Assembly (NCBI RefSeq): GCF_001548095.1 | Contig: NZ_AP014815.1 | Coordinates: forward strand, 1,301,656-1,365,655 | DNA length: 64,000 nucleotides | From: Geminocystis sp. NIES-3708 | Lineage (GTDB): Bacteria; Cyanobacteriota; Cyanobacteriia; Cyanobacteriales; Cyanobacteriaceae | Direction: 5' to 3' | The notes under the pieces: generated by a model | Seen by the model: the letters and a program-made list of their open reading frames with translations, nothing else | Databases searched by the model: none | What the model was told of the DNA's origin: nothing | Translations under genes and position numbers: made by a program | Part shown: one piece after another, positions 10,135 to 18,420 of the stretch | Numbering within the stretch: position 1 is the first letter of the stretch | Layout of the letters: every line of letters starts with the position of its first letter

Positions 10135-10626
10135 ATGTTCAAAAAAGTTTTTTTAATGTTACTTGCAGGGATTATTTTAACGTGGCAGTCTTTTACTGGT
10201 ACAGCAAATGCCCTTAGTTTAAATGAAAATATTCGTACTGTGCCTTTAAATGAAGATGGTGCTCAAATTACATTATCTAATCAAGAAGCTCAAATTGGTT
10301 CGAGACTCTTTATTGATAATTGTGCTCAATGTCACCTTCAAGGTAAAACAAAAACAAATCCTAACGTGGGTTTAAGTAAAGAAGCATTAGCTAATGCAAT
10401 TCCCGCTAGAGATAATTTACTTGGGATGGTAGATTATATTAAAAATCCTACTTCCTATGACGGAGAAGAAGATCTTTCTTTATTTCATTTAAGCACGGAA
10501 CGCCCTGATCTTTGGCCTGAAATCCGCAACTATACCGAAGAAGATATTAAAGCTGTTGCTGGTTATATCTTAATTCAAACTAACGCAGATCCTCGTTGGG
10601 GTAAACGTTCACTCATCGAACCTTAA
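10135..10626 (+). CDS. psbV: Photosystem II cytochrome c-550 (PsbV)
   Basis: 163 residues from the ATG at 10135; the frame is open from a TTG at 10126, but the ATG gives the better signal peptide (FKKVFLMLLAG...TANA). It is an extrinsic lumenal subunit stabilising the oxygen-evolving complex. The heme c site is C63-AQ-C66-H67, followed by the PsbV-typical LQGKTKTNPNVGL; H118 (in LFHLS) is a candidate second axial ligand. RPDLWPEIRNYTEEDI and AGYIL are also PsbV-like. The C-terminus differs from the usual short aromatic end: it reads WGKRSLIEP. A PsbV2-type paralogue cannot be fully excluded. It is monocistronic; 100 bases separate it from the next gene, containing a short AT repeat. Confidence 0.88.
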   Translation: MFKKVFLMLLAGIILTWQSFTGTANALSLNENIRTVPLNEDGAQITLSNQEAQIGSRLFIDNCAQCHLQGKTKTNPNVGLSKEALANAIPARDNLLGMVDYIKNPTSYDGEEDLSLFHLSTERPDLWPEIRNYTEEDIKAVAGYILIQTNADPRWGKRSLIEP

Positions 10627-10632
10627 TTAAAT

Positions 10633-10662
10633 TAGCAATTGACAATTAACAATTAACAACTA
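10633..10662. repeat. AATTGACAATTAACAATTAAC-type intergenic repeat
   Basis: Two to three copies of a TTAACAAT-like unit directly after psbV. The same kind of repeat recurs at 52107-52146. It is low complexity, with no visible function. Confidence 0.5.
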
Positions 10663-10726
10663 ATTTTCAAGGATAGAGTAAGAAGGTTAAAATAGCGACT
10701 ATCTATTGTTAATTATCTTTACTTGT

Positions 10727-11839
10727 ATGGCAACTGTTACCCTCGAAAATATATCTCGTTCTTTTAATAAGGTTAAAGTTGTTTCTGATATTAGTTTTCA
10801 AGTGCCTGACGGTGAATTTTGGGTATTGGTTGGACCTTCAGGGTGTGGCAAATCGACTATACTAAGATCCATTGCTGGACTTGAATCTATCACTGAAGGT
10901 AATTTATTTTTTGATGATCTTTTAATGAATGCTATTCCTGCAAGGGAAAGAGATGTAGCAATGGTTTTCCAAAATTATGCTTTATATCCTCATCTCACGG
11001 TAGCGGAAAATCTTAGTTTTGGTTTGAAAATGCGGGGAGAAAAAAAAGCATTCATCACCGAAAAGGTTGAGTTTGTTTCCCAAATTCTCGATATTAATCA
11101 CTTATTAACTCGTAAACCAAAACAGTTGTCAGGTGGACAGCAACAACGAGTAGCATTGGGTAGAGCGATTATTAGGCAACCTAAAGTATTCTTATTAGAT
11201 GAGCCATTATCTAATTTAGATGCACAATTACGAGATCAAACACGCACAGAACTAAAAAAACTACATGATAAAGTTGGCATTACCACTATTTATGTAACTC
11301 ATGATCAAGTAGAAGCCATGACTTTAGGTGATCGCATTGTAGTTTTAGATCAAGGAAAGATACAACAAATAGGCACACCAGCAGAAATCTATAATCATCC
11401 AGCTAATAAGATGGTAGCCACTTTTTTAGGTACACCAGCCATGAATATTATTCCCGTTACCTATCATGATGGTGCATTTTGGATCAATGAACAACAATCT
11501 ATCTCTTTAGACACTTCTTTTTCAGATAAATTTCCTTTAAATAATGGGCAGGGTTGGGATTTAGGGATTCGCCCAGAATGTATCACCTTAATTAAGGATA
11601 ATCAAGAAAAATCTGACAATTCAATATTAGTAAAAGTAGAAGTTATTGAGCCCCTAGGCAAAGAAATTCTCATTACTGCAACTATTTTAGACTCAAATAT
11701 AAGTATTAATTTACAATTACCTATTCAATGGGCTGGAAAAAAAGGCGATCATCTAAAGATACAATTAGACTTAGATAAATTATACATTTTTGATCCTACC
11801 ACTGGATTAATGGGGAATGAGAAATTAAAATATGACTAA
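10727..11839 (+). CDS. ABC transporter ATP-binding protein, MalK/UgpC type
   Basis: 370 residues from the ATG at 10727 (MATVTLENISRSF), preferred over the TTG at 10706. Walker A GPSGCGKST, signature LSGGQQQR, Walker B VFLLDEPLSNLD and switch His (VTHDQVEAMT) are all intact, and the C-terminal ~130 residues are the TOBE/MalK-type regulatory domain (DLGIRPECI). The family powers uptake of sugars or glycerol-3-phosphate and is often one shared ATPase for several permeases. No permease or binding-protein gene is adjacent, which fits such an orphan ATPase. It ends in ATGACTAA, overlapping the polA start by 8 bases, so the two genes are probably cotranscribed and translationally coupled. The substrate is not determinable. 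Confidence 0.88.
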   Translation: MATVTLENISRSFNKVKVVSDISFQVPDGEFWVLVGPSGCGKSTILRSIAGLESITEGNLFFDDLLMNAIPARERDVAMVFQNYALYPHLTVAENLSFGLKMRGEKKAFITEKVEFVSQILDINHLLTRKPKQLSGGQQQRVALGRAIIRQPKVFLLDEPLSNLDAQLRDQTRTELKKLHDKVGITTIYVTHDQVEAMTLGDRIVVLDQGKIQQIGTPAEIYNHPANKMVATFLGTPAMNIIPVTYHDGAFWINEQQSISLDTSFSDKFPLNNGQGWDLGIRPECITLIKDNQEKSDNSILVKVEVIEPLGKEILITATILDSNISINLQLPIQWAGKKGDHLKIQLDLDKLYIFDPTTGLMGNEKLKYD

Positions 11840-14654
11840 TCCTTTATTTTTAATTGTTGATGGGCATTCTTTAGCCTATCGTGCCTATTATGCCTTAGCA
11901 AAAGCCAAAAAAGGTCCTCTTCGTACTTCTACTGGTATTCCTACGGGAGTTTGTTTCGGTTTTCTTAACTCTTTATTCCAAATTATCAGTGATTATCAAC
12001 CTCAGTTTATCGCCATTGCTTTTGACTTGAGAGAAGCAACTTTTCGCCACACTGCTGATGTTAATTATAAAGCCGATCGCCAAGAAACTCCTGCTGATTT
12101 TACTGAAGATATTAAGAATTTACAGCAGTTACTTATCAGTTTAAATATTAAAATTGTTACCGCAGCAGGATTTGAAGCTGATGACGTTATTGGTACATTA
12201 GCAACTCAAGCAATGGATGAAGATTGTCAAATTAAGATTTTAAGTGGAGATAGAGATTTATTTCAACTTGTCAATGATGAGAAACAAATTAGCGTTTTAT
12301 ATTTAGAGAGAAGTTTAGGTAAATATGAAATTTATGACGAGGAAGCAGTGTTTGCAAAAATGAAAGTAACCCCTCGTCAAATTGTCGATTATAAAGCCTT
12401 ATGTGGTGATAAATCTGATAGTATCCCCGGAGTGTTGGGAATTGGTGAAAAAATTGCTAGTAATTTATTAGCTGAATACGATAATTTAACTAACATTTAT
12501 AATAACTTAGAAAATATCAAAGGGGCAGTTAAAACTAAGTTAATTAATGGGGAAAAAGACGCTTTACATTCTCAATATTTAGCCCAAATAGTAACGAATA
12601 TTGACCTTAATTTATCTTTGGTAGATTTTAGATTAACAGGTTTTGATAATCAAACAATTATTCCTCTTTTACAAGAATTAGAATTGAATAGTTTTATAAA
12701 ACAAATTAATAATATTCAAGAAAAATTAGGAGGAAAGCTATTAACTATCACTGAAGATAAAAAAGAAGATCAATTATCTTTATTTAGTACTATTTCGACA
12801 GCAGAAGTTAGCTATGAAACTAATACTATTATCGTTGATGATCTTGATAAATTAGAAAAATTAATTATTACTCTTAAACAAGCACAATTAACTGCTTGGG
12901 ATACGGAAACTGATGGTTTAAATACTCAGCAATCTAATTTAATTGGTATTGGTTGCTGTTGGGGAAATTCTTTTGATAATGTAGCTTATATTCCCATTAA
13001 TCATAGTCAAGGAAAACAGTTAATCTTAGAAGAAATTAAAGCAAAATTACAACGTTTTTTAGAAGATTCTCAATATCCTAAAACACTGCAAAATGCTAAA
13101 TTCGATCGCCTTATATTGCTTAATCATGGCATAAATCTTCAAGGAGTTGTCTTTGATACTATGTTAGCCAGTTATGTTTTACAGCCTGAATCTAGCCACA
13201 AATTAAGCAGTTTATGCCAACAATATTCTTTAGATGTAATTGCTCAAGATTATGATAGTTTAAACTTAGGTAAAAACGAGACTATTGCTGATTTAAGTAT
13301 TGAAAAAACTGGTGATTATTGTGGATTAGATGCTTTAGCTACTTTCAAATTAACAGAGATTTTAACTAAAGAATTATCTAAATTTGCTGATTTACAATCT
13401 GTATTTCAATTAGAGCTAAAGTTAGAACCAATTTTAGCAAAAATGGAACAAGAAGGAGTAACAATTGATCAAGAATATTTACAGGAATTATCTCAGGAAA
13501 TTAACCAAGAATTACTTAAAATTGAAGCAAAAACTTACGAAGAAGTTGGCTCATTTAATTTAGCCTCACCAAAACAATTAAGTGAATTATTATTTGATGA
13601 ATTAGGATTAGATAAACGTAAGTCAACGAAAACAAAAACAGGCTATTCTACCAATCAAGCTATCTTAGAAAAATTGAAAGGTGATCATCCCATCATTGAG
13701 TATATTTTACAACATCGAATTTTAGCAAAATTAAAGTCAACTTATGTCGATTCTTTACCCACATTAATTAATCCTAAAACTAACAGAGTTCATACTAATT
13801 ATAATCAAACTGTAACGGCAACAGGACGACTTTCTTCCTCTAATCCTAATTTACAAAATATACCCATTCGCACAGCTTTTTCTCGACAAATTAGAAAAGG
13901 TTTTATTCCTAAAAAAAACTGGCAATTTTTAAGTGCAGATTATTCACAAATAGAGTTAAGAATTTTAGCCCATTTAAGTAATGAGCCTATATTAATATCA
14001 GCGTATCAAAATAATTTAGATATTCATACTGTCACAGCTCAATTATTATTAGAAAAAGAAAGCATTACTAAGGAAGAAAGAAATTTAGGAAAAACTATTA
14101 ATTTTGGTGTTATTTATGGTATGGGAGCTCAAAAATTTGCTAGAGAAAGTAATGTTAGTGTTGCTGAAGCTCAGAAATTTATTAGTATTTACCGAGAAAA
14201 ATACAATCAAGTTTTTAACTATTTAGAAACCATGAAAAAAGAAGCCTTAGCGAATGGTTATGTCACGACAATTTTAGGTAGAAGAAGATATTTTCACTTT
14301 AATGATCGAGCATTAGATAATCTAAAAGGAAAAGATATTAATACCATAGATTTATCAAATTTAAAACTTAATAATTATACAGCACAACAATTAAGAGCGG
14401 CGGCAAATGCGCCTATTCAAGGCTCAAGTGCAGATATTATTAAATTAGCGATGATCAATTTAGATAAAATGTTAAGTAATTATCAAGCTAGATTATTATT
14501 ACAAGTTCATGATGAATTAGTGTTTGAATTGCCTTTAGAAGAAATAGAAGAATTAACTATTAAAATTAAAGAAATTATGGAAAATATTATTCCTTTAAGA
14601 ATTCCTTTAATTGTAGATATTCATACTGGAAATAATTGGATGGAAGCTAAGTAA
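11832..14654 (+). CDS. polA: DNA polymerase I
   Basis: 940 residues, full length for the family. Order: 5' nuclease (LIVDGHSLAYRAYYAL; GFEADDVIGTLA; SGDRDLFQL; GDKSDSIPG), 3'-5' exonuclease, polymerase. The proofreading site looks intact, with D357 and E359 in WDTETDG, NAKFDRLIL, and YCGLDA, unlike many bacterial Pol I enzymes that have lost these acids. The polymerase carries motif A D703-YSQIELR, the O-helix region (RNLGKTINFGVIYGMG) and motif C VHD894-ELVFE. It fills gaps in repair and removes RNA primers. It starts inside the last codons of the ABC ATPase gene and ends 23 bp before a convergent dehydrogenase gene. Confidence 0.97.
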   Translation: MTNPLFLIVDGHSLAYRAYYALAKAKKGPLRTSTGIPTGVCFGFLNSLFQIISDYQPQFIAIAFDLREATFRHTADVNYKADRQETPADFTEDIKNLQQLLISLNIKIVTAAGFEADDVIGTLATQAMDEDCQIKILSGDRDLFQLVNDEKQISVLYLERSLGKYEIYDEEAVFAKMKVTPRQIVDYKALCGDKSDSIPGVLGIGEKIASNLLAEYDNLTNIYNNLENIKGAVKTKLINGEKDALHSQYLAQIVTNIDLNLSLVDFRLTGFDNQTIIPLLQELELNSFIKQINNIQEKLGGKLLTITEDKKEDQLSLFSTISTAEVSYETNTIIVDDLDKLEKLIITLKQAQLTAWDTETDGLNTQQSNLIGIGCCWGNSFDNVAYIPINHSQGKQLILEEIKAKLQRFLEDSQYPKTLQNAKFDRLILLNHGINLQGVVFDTMLASYVLQPESSHKLSSLCQQYSLDVIAQDYDSLNLGKNETIADLSIEKTGDYCGLDALATFKLTEILTKELSKFADLQSVFQLELKLEPILAKMEQEGVTIDQEYLQELSQEINQELLKIEAKTYEEVGSFNLASPKQLSELLFDELGLDKRKSTKTKTGYSTNQAILEKLKGDHPIIEYILQHRILAKLKSTYVDSLPTLINPKTNRVHTNYNQTVTATGRLSSSNPNLQNIPIRTAFSRQIRKGFIPKKNWQFLSADYSQIELRILAHLSNEPILISAYQNNLDIHTVTAQLLLEKESITKEERNLGKTINFGVIYGMGAQKFARESNVSVAEAQKFISIYREKYNQVFNYLETMKKEALANGYVTTILGRRRYFHFNDRALDNLKGKDINTIDLSNLKLNNYTAQQLRAAANAPIQGSSADIIKLAMINLDKMLSNYQARLLLQVHDELVFELPLEEIEELTIKIKEIMENIIPLRIPLIVDIHTGNNWMEAK

Positions 14655-14677
14655 ATAGTTAATAATAATATTCTTAA

Positions 14678-15562
14678 TTACTGATTAATATAACTTTTCA
14701 TCATGGCTTGAGTACCAAGATTATAACCTTCACCTTGATTTAATTGTGCGGCTATCTCAAATAATTTTTGAGCTAATTCCACACCGGGTAAATCACTATT
14801 TTCTCCTAAGGTTTCTTTTACTAATCGCAAATCTTTTAAAATATGTTTAATCATAAAACCGGGATTATAGTCAGAATCGATAATTTTTGGGGCTAAATTA
14901 CTTAATGCCCATGAACTAGCCGCTCCTGTACTACAAACATCAACTACTAAATGAGGATCAATACCTTGTTTTTCTGCTAATTTTAAGGCTTCACAAACCC
15001 CAATCATGTGTAAAGAAGCTAAAACTTGATTACATAATTTGACTGCTTGACCACTACCTGCTGAACCACAATAAGTAATATTTTTTCCTAGAATATTAAA
15101 ATAAGGCTCACATTCTTGAAAATCGGTTAAACTTCCTCCCACCATAATAGTTAAAGTGCCTTGTCTGGCACCAATATCACCGCCAGAAACAGGTGCATCT
15201 AAAAAACGAATATTTTTTTGTTGTAATTTGTGAGATATTTTTTGAGCTGATTGTGAGCCAATAGTGCTAAAATCAACGATAATACTATTGGACTGAGCAA
15301 ATTTCATCACTCCTTCAGAGTTAAAAAATACGTCTTCTACATCTGCAACATCTCCTAAACACGTAAAAATTATATTAGCATCTTTTACTGCTTCCGAGAT
15401 GCTATCTACGACATTGAGCTGAAATTCAGAGGGTAATGATTGAACATGAGGACTATTTTTAGTTCGGTTCCATGCTTTAATAGATTGACCACTTTTATGC
15501 AAATTAACATACATGGCTTTACCCATAACCCCTAAACCGAGAAAAGCTAGTTTATGTTTCAT
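14678..15562 (-). CDS. NAD(P)-dependent beta-hydroxyacid dehydrogenase (3-hydroxyisobutyrate dehydrogenase/GLYR family)
   Basis: 294 residues. N-terminal Rossmann motif FLGLGVMGKAM (about 7-17), substrate-binding DAPVSGGDIGARQGTL, and the catalytic-Lys region GSGQAVKLCNQVL, then a helical C-terminal domain. These are the four signatures of the family, which reduces glyoxylate, succinic semialdehyde, tartronate semialdehyde or similar acids. In cyanobacteria the best-known role of this subgroup is glyoxylate/succinic semialdehyde reduction, but the substrate cannot be fixed from sequence alone. It lies downstream of the ArsR-type gene on the same strand (66 bp apart), so cotranscription is possible. 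Confidence 0.88.
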   Translation of the reverse strand: MKHKLAFLGLGVMGKAMYVNLHKSGQSIKAWNRTKNSPHVQSLPSEFQLNVVDSISEAVKDANIIFTCLGDVADVEDVFFNSEGVMKFAQSNSIIVDFSTIGSQSAQKISHKLQQKNIRFLDAPVSGGDIGARQGTLTIMVGGSLTDFQECEPYFNILGKNITYCGSAGSGQAVKLCNQVLASLHMIGVCEALKLAEKQGIDPHLVVDVCSTGAASSWALSNLAPKIIDSDYNPGFMIKHILKDLRLVKETLGENSDLPGVELAQKLFEIAAQLNQGEGYNLGTQAMMKSYINQ

Positions 15563-15628
15563 TGTGTATTAATTTTAAAAATAGTTTTTTTGATGATATG
15601 ACAATTTCCTCAGATAGTTCATCAAATT

Positions 15629-15958
15629 TTAGGCACTAACATATTGAAGATGATAATTATTTATCAAAGATGGTTTTTGGCATTTATCTACATATTCTCT
15701 GAGTATATTGAATTGACTTTGATTTAATCGGTAATAAATACAACGTCCTTGTTGTCTAGTTTCAACAAAGCCAGATTCTTTTAAAATTTTGAGGTGAAAA
15801 GATACTTTTGATTGTTTAATACTCAGTAAATCACAAATATTCCCAACACACATTTCTTGATTATTTAATATATCTAATATGTTCAATCTAATAGGATCTG
15901 ATAAAGCATGAAAAACAATTGGTAATAGTTCTAATTTTTGTGATGTTTGTTCGTACAT
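15629..15958 (-). CDS. ArsR/SmtB-family transcriptional regulator
   Basis: 109 residues, winged helix throughout: HALSDPIRLNILDIL, then the recognition helix region (LLSIKQSKVSFHLKILKESGFV) and wing RQQGRCIYYRL. C37 and C42 lie in EMCVGNICDLL, the position of the arsenite-sensing cysteines of ArsR (usual form CVCDL); C72 and C93 are also present. The spacing CxxxxC is not the canonical CxC. The inducer may be a metalloid, a metal or a thiol/sulfur species. A perfect 16-bp palindrome lies about 100 bp upstream and is a candidate operator. No arsenic resistance gene is adjacent; the next gene downstream is the beta-hydroxyacid dehydrogenase. Confidence 0.88.
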   Translation of the reverse strand: MYEQTSQKLELLPIVFHALSDPIRLNILDILNNQEMCVGNICDLLSIKQSKVSFHLKILKESGFVETRQQGRCIYYRLNQSQFNILREYVDKCQKPSLINNYHLQYVSA

Positions 15959-16288
15959 AAACTTAATAATTTAATCTTTAAATCCTGCTCTCATTTTACC
16001 CATAGCAGTATATTTATTTACCATTTTTTACTTAAAGATTTGATAAAATTGCAAAAATAATCAGTATATATACTGACAAGAATTAGTGTTTTATGATTGT
16101 CTATCTACTTAAACAAGTAACAATTATATAGTTATCTGATTTTTTGGACGAATAATTAAAATAAAAAATAATTCAGTTTTAATTGAGAATAATTTTTCAA
16201 AGAAGTATAAACTTTTTCGGAATTGCTAGTTACTTTTTCCACAACATAAGGATTATCAAATAAATCTTTATGACTCATTATTAATTAT
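15959..16288. other. Intergenic region between phoU and the ArsR gene
   Basis: 330 bp with no convincing gene. It holds the palindrome at 16061-16076 and a 40-codon minus-strand frame (16156-16278, starting MSHKDLFDNPYVVEK) that lacks a clear ribosome-binding site and is not recognised. The rest is AT-rich. Confidence 0.5.
16061..16076. promoter_or_regulatory. Perfect 16-bp palindrome, candidate ArsR-family operator
   Basis: TCAGTATATATACTGA equals its own reverse complement. It lies 103 bp upstream of the ArsR-type start codon in an otherwise featureless gap. ArsR/SmtB proteins bind imperfect inverted repeats and usually autoregulate, so it is a reasonable candidate; binding itself is inferred. 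Confidence 0.5.
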
Positions 16289-16954
16289 TTAGTTGCGTTG
16301 TCCTGTGACAATATATGATACTCTTTGAGCTATATTAGTCGCATGATCTGCCATTCTTTCTAAATGACGAATTGCTAAAGCAAGTAAGATAATCGGTTCA
16401 ACAACTCCTTTTATATCCTTTTGATAAGCTAAAGTTTTATAAAGACTTTCATAAGCATAATCTACTGTATCATCTAACAGCTTAATTTTTTCTCCCGCCT
16501 CACTATCTAATTCACTTAATGCTACCATTGTCTTTGCTAACATTACTTGTGCTTGTTTCGACATGATGGCTAATTCTGGCATACAAGAATGAGGAGTATA
16601 AATTGCTAATTTCAGTGCTATTTCTGCTAAATCTTCAGCATAATCTCCTATTCTTTCTAAATCTCGCACAAGTTGCATAAAAGCACTTAATATTCTCAAA
16701 TCTTGAGCTACGGGTGCTTGTAAGGTTAAAATACTAGCACAGTGCATTTCTATTTCTCGATAATAGCGATCAATTTCTCGCTCTTGAGCTTTAATAATTG
16801 ATACTGCTTCTAATTCGCCCTCAAATAAAGCTTTATGACAATATCGAAAGGATTCCTCCACTAATGCACCCATTCTTAAAACATCTTGTGCAACTTTACT
16901 TGTTTGTTTTTGTAGTTGACTACCATCGCCAATGAGTTGATGTGATAATGCCAC
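16289..16954 (-). CDS. phoU: Phosphate signalling protein PhoU
   Basis: 221 residues of two PhoU three-helix repeats. The metal-binding motifs are visible in both: DLERIGDYAEDLAEIA in the first and HLERMADHATNIAQRV in the second (E/DxxxD pattern). PhoU damps the SphS/PhoR histidine kinase and the Pst phosphate transporter when phosphate is plentiful. The length and motifs are typical. No pst or sphS/sphR gene is adjacent, so it is a stand-alone copy. The 105-bp gap upstream faces the divergent creatininase-family gene. Confidence 0.93.
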   Translation of the reverse strand: MALSHQLIGDGSQLQKQTSKVAQDVLRMGALVEESFRYCHKALFEGELEAVSIIKAQEREIDRYYREIEMHCASILTLQAPVAQDLRILSAFMQLVRDLERIGDYAEDLAEIALKLAIYTPHSCMPELAIMSKQAQVMLAKTMVALSELDSEAGEKIKLLDDTVDYAYESLYKTLAYQKDIKGVVEPIILLALAIRHLERMADHATNIAQRVSYIVTGQRN

Positions 16955-17059
16955 TAATTTGTGCCCCTTTTATTAAAACAGTCAATCATTTAGAATATGT
17001 AAATAAAAATACTTACGTTATCATTAGATTTTTTTTCTTTTATATTCTAGTAAATAATT

Positions 17060-17881
17060 ATGATTCATGGCTTTATTCCCCCAGAAAGATTTTTTGCTTA
17101 TTTAACATGGCAAGAAATTAAAATGATGACACAGAAAGAGAATACCGTGATTATCCAACCTATTGGAGCAGTTGAACAACATGGTTATCATTTACCCTTA
17201 ATTGTAGATTCAGCGATTAGTCAAGGAGTATTAGGAAAAGCCTTCAGTTTGTTGAAGTCGGAAATTTCTGCCTATGGTTTACCAACTATTTATTATGGAA
17301 AATCTAATGAACATGAAGGCTTTGCTGGTACAATCAGCTTATCTGCAACTACTTTATATACTTTGATTGAAGAAACGGCAACAAGTATATATAAAGCTGG
17401 TTTTCGTAAATTAATTCTTATGAATTCCCATGGTGGGCAACCTCAAATAATGGAAATTGTCGCACGGGATTTACACCAAAAATTTCCCGATTTAGCAATT
17501 TTTCCTCTTTTTACTTGGAAAGTACCAAATATTACAAATGATTTATTAACCCCACAAGAGAAAGAGTTAGGTATTCACGCTGGAGATGCAGAAACCAGTT
17601 TAATGTTAGCTTTGTTGCCTAATCAAGTAAAAATGGATTTAGCGGTTAAAGAATATCCACGCAATTTAGCTCCTAATAGTTTATTATCGATGGAGGGTGA
17701 TTTACCTTTTGCGTGGTTAACTAGAGAAGTTAGTAAAACTGGTGTTATGGGTGATGCGACTGTTGCGTCAAAAGAAAAAGGTGAGCTTATTTTAACATCT
17801 TTAGCCCAAGGGTGGGTAAAGGTAATCGAACAAGTTTATCAATTCAAAATAAACAATGAAGAATCAGAAATTATTTTCTAA
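17060..17881 (+). CDS. Creatininase-family metal-dependent amidohydrolase
   Basis: 273 residues. Metal-ligand motifs of the family are intact: PIGAVEQHGYHLPLIVDS (Glu/His/Asp), LMNSHGGQPQIM, and GIHAGDAETSLML. Known members hydrolyse creatinine, or the amide/formamide bonds of riboflavin and F420 intermediates (ArfB) and mycofactocin precursors (MftE). Nothing here points to a specific substrate, and creatinine itself is unlikely in a cyanobacterium. It runs divergently from phoU and converges on a small conserved gene 45 bp downstream. Confidence 0.85.
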   Translation: MIHGFIPPERFFAYLTWQEIKMMTQKENTVIIQPIGAVEQHGYHLPLIVDSAISQGVLGKAFSLLKSEISAYGLPTIYYGKSNEHEGFAGTISLSATTLYTLIEETATSIYKAGFRKLILMNSHGGQPQIMEIVARDLHQKFPDLAIFPLFTWKVPNITNDLLTPQEKELGIHAGDAETSLMLALLPNQVKMDLAVKEYPRNLAPNSLLSMEGDLPFAWLTREVSKTGVMGDATVASKEKGELILTSLAQGWVKVIEQVYQFKINNEESEIIF

Positions 17882-17926
17882 TATCTTTATTTTATGGCTA
17901 ATTTTGATCAAATTTTTGTTTTTCTA

Positions 17927-18238
17927 TCACGACTTAAAAATCTGTTGTGCATTAGTAAGTGTTTTAATTACTTGATCTGAATCTATTAATCTTTTTAAAA
18001 CTACCTGACCGATATTATTGGAAAGTTTAGCATTCTCATTTACGGGGATAACTTCCACCATAATAATATTATCTTCTACCTCATTAAGCCATAATACTTG
18101 ATTATTTTCAATCATACCGAGAGGTAAAGATTGAATATGAGGCTTTCGGCGCCAAGAATTTTCATCCCAAATACCTCCTCTTTCCCATATACGATTATAA
18201 GTCCATCCCTCAGCAAGAAAAAAATATTTCATCGTCAA
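17927..18238 (-). CDS. Conserved cyanobacterial hypothetical protein
   Basis: 103 residues (or 101 if the second Met, MKYFFLAEGW, is the start). No catalytic motif or membrane segment is visible. The N-terminal pattern FLAEGWTYNRIWERGGIWDE and an acidic mid-section (WLNEVEDNIIMVEV) resemble a family of small uncharacterised cyanobacterial proteins I have seen before, but I cannot name a function. It is convergent with the creatininase-family gene. Confidence 0.65.
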   Translation of the reverse strand: MTMKYFFLAEGWTYNRIWERGGIWDENSWRRKPHIQSLPLGMIENNQVLWLNEVEDNIIMVEVIPVNENAKLSNNIGQVVLKRLIDSDQVIKTLTNAQQIFKS

Positions 18239-18420
18239 TGCTAGTTAAATTTATTTATTTTTAACATTTTTTATCCAAAAACTAAACATTTTTAATTGAA
18301 TACCTAAGTAAAGTATTTTTTCAACTGTATTACTATAGTAAAAACTTTGATGAGTAACTATTTCTTTTATTTTCTGACTTTTGCCCTTACCAAAATACTA
18401 ATGAAATTATGCTCGATTAT

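Noticed and set aside
16156-16278. 40-codon frame downstream of phoU (MSHKDLFDNPYVVEK...)
   Set aside because: No recognisable family and no good ribosome-binding site; might be a gene fragment, not strong enough to call.
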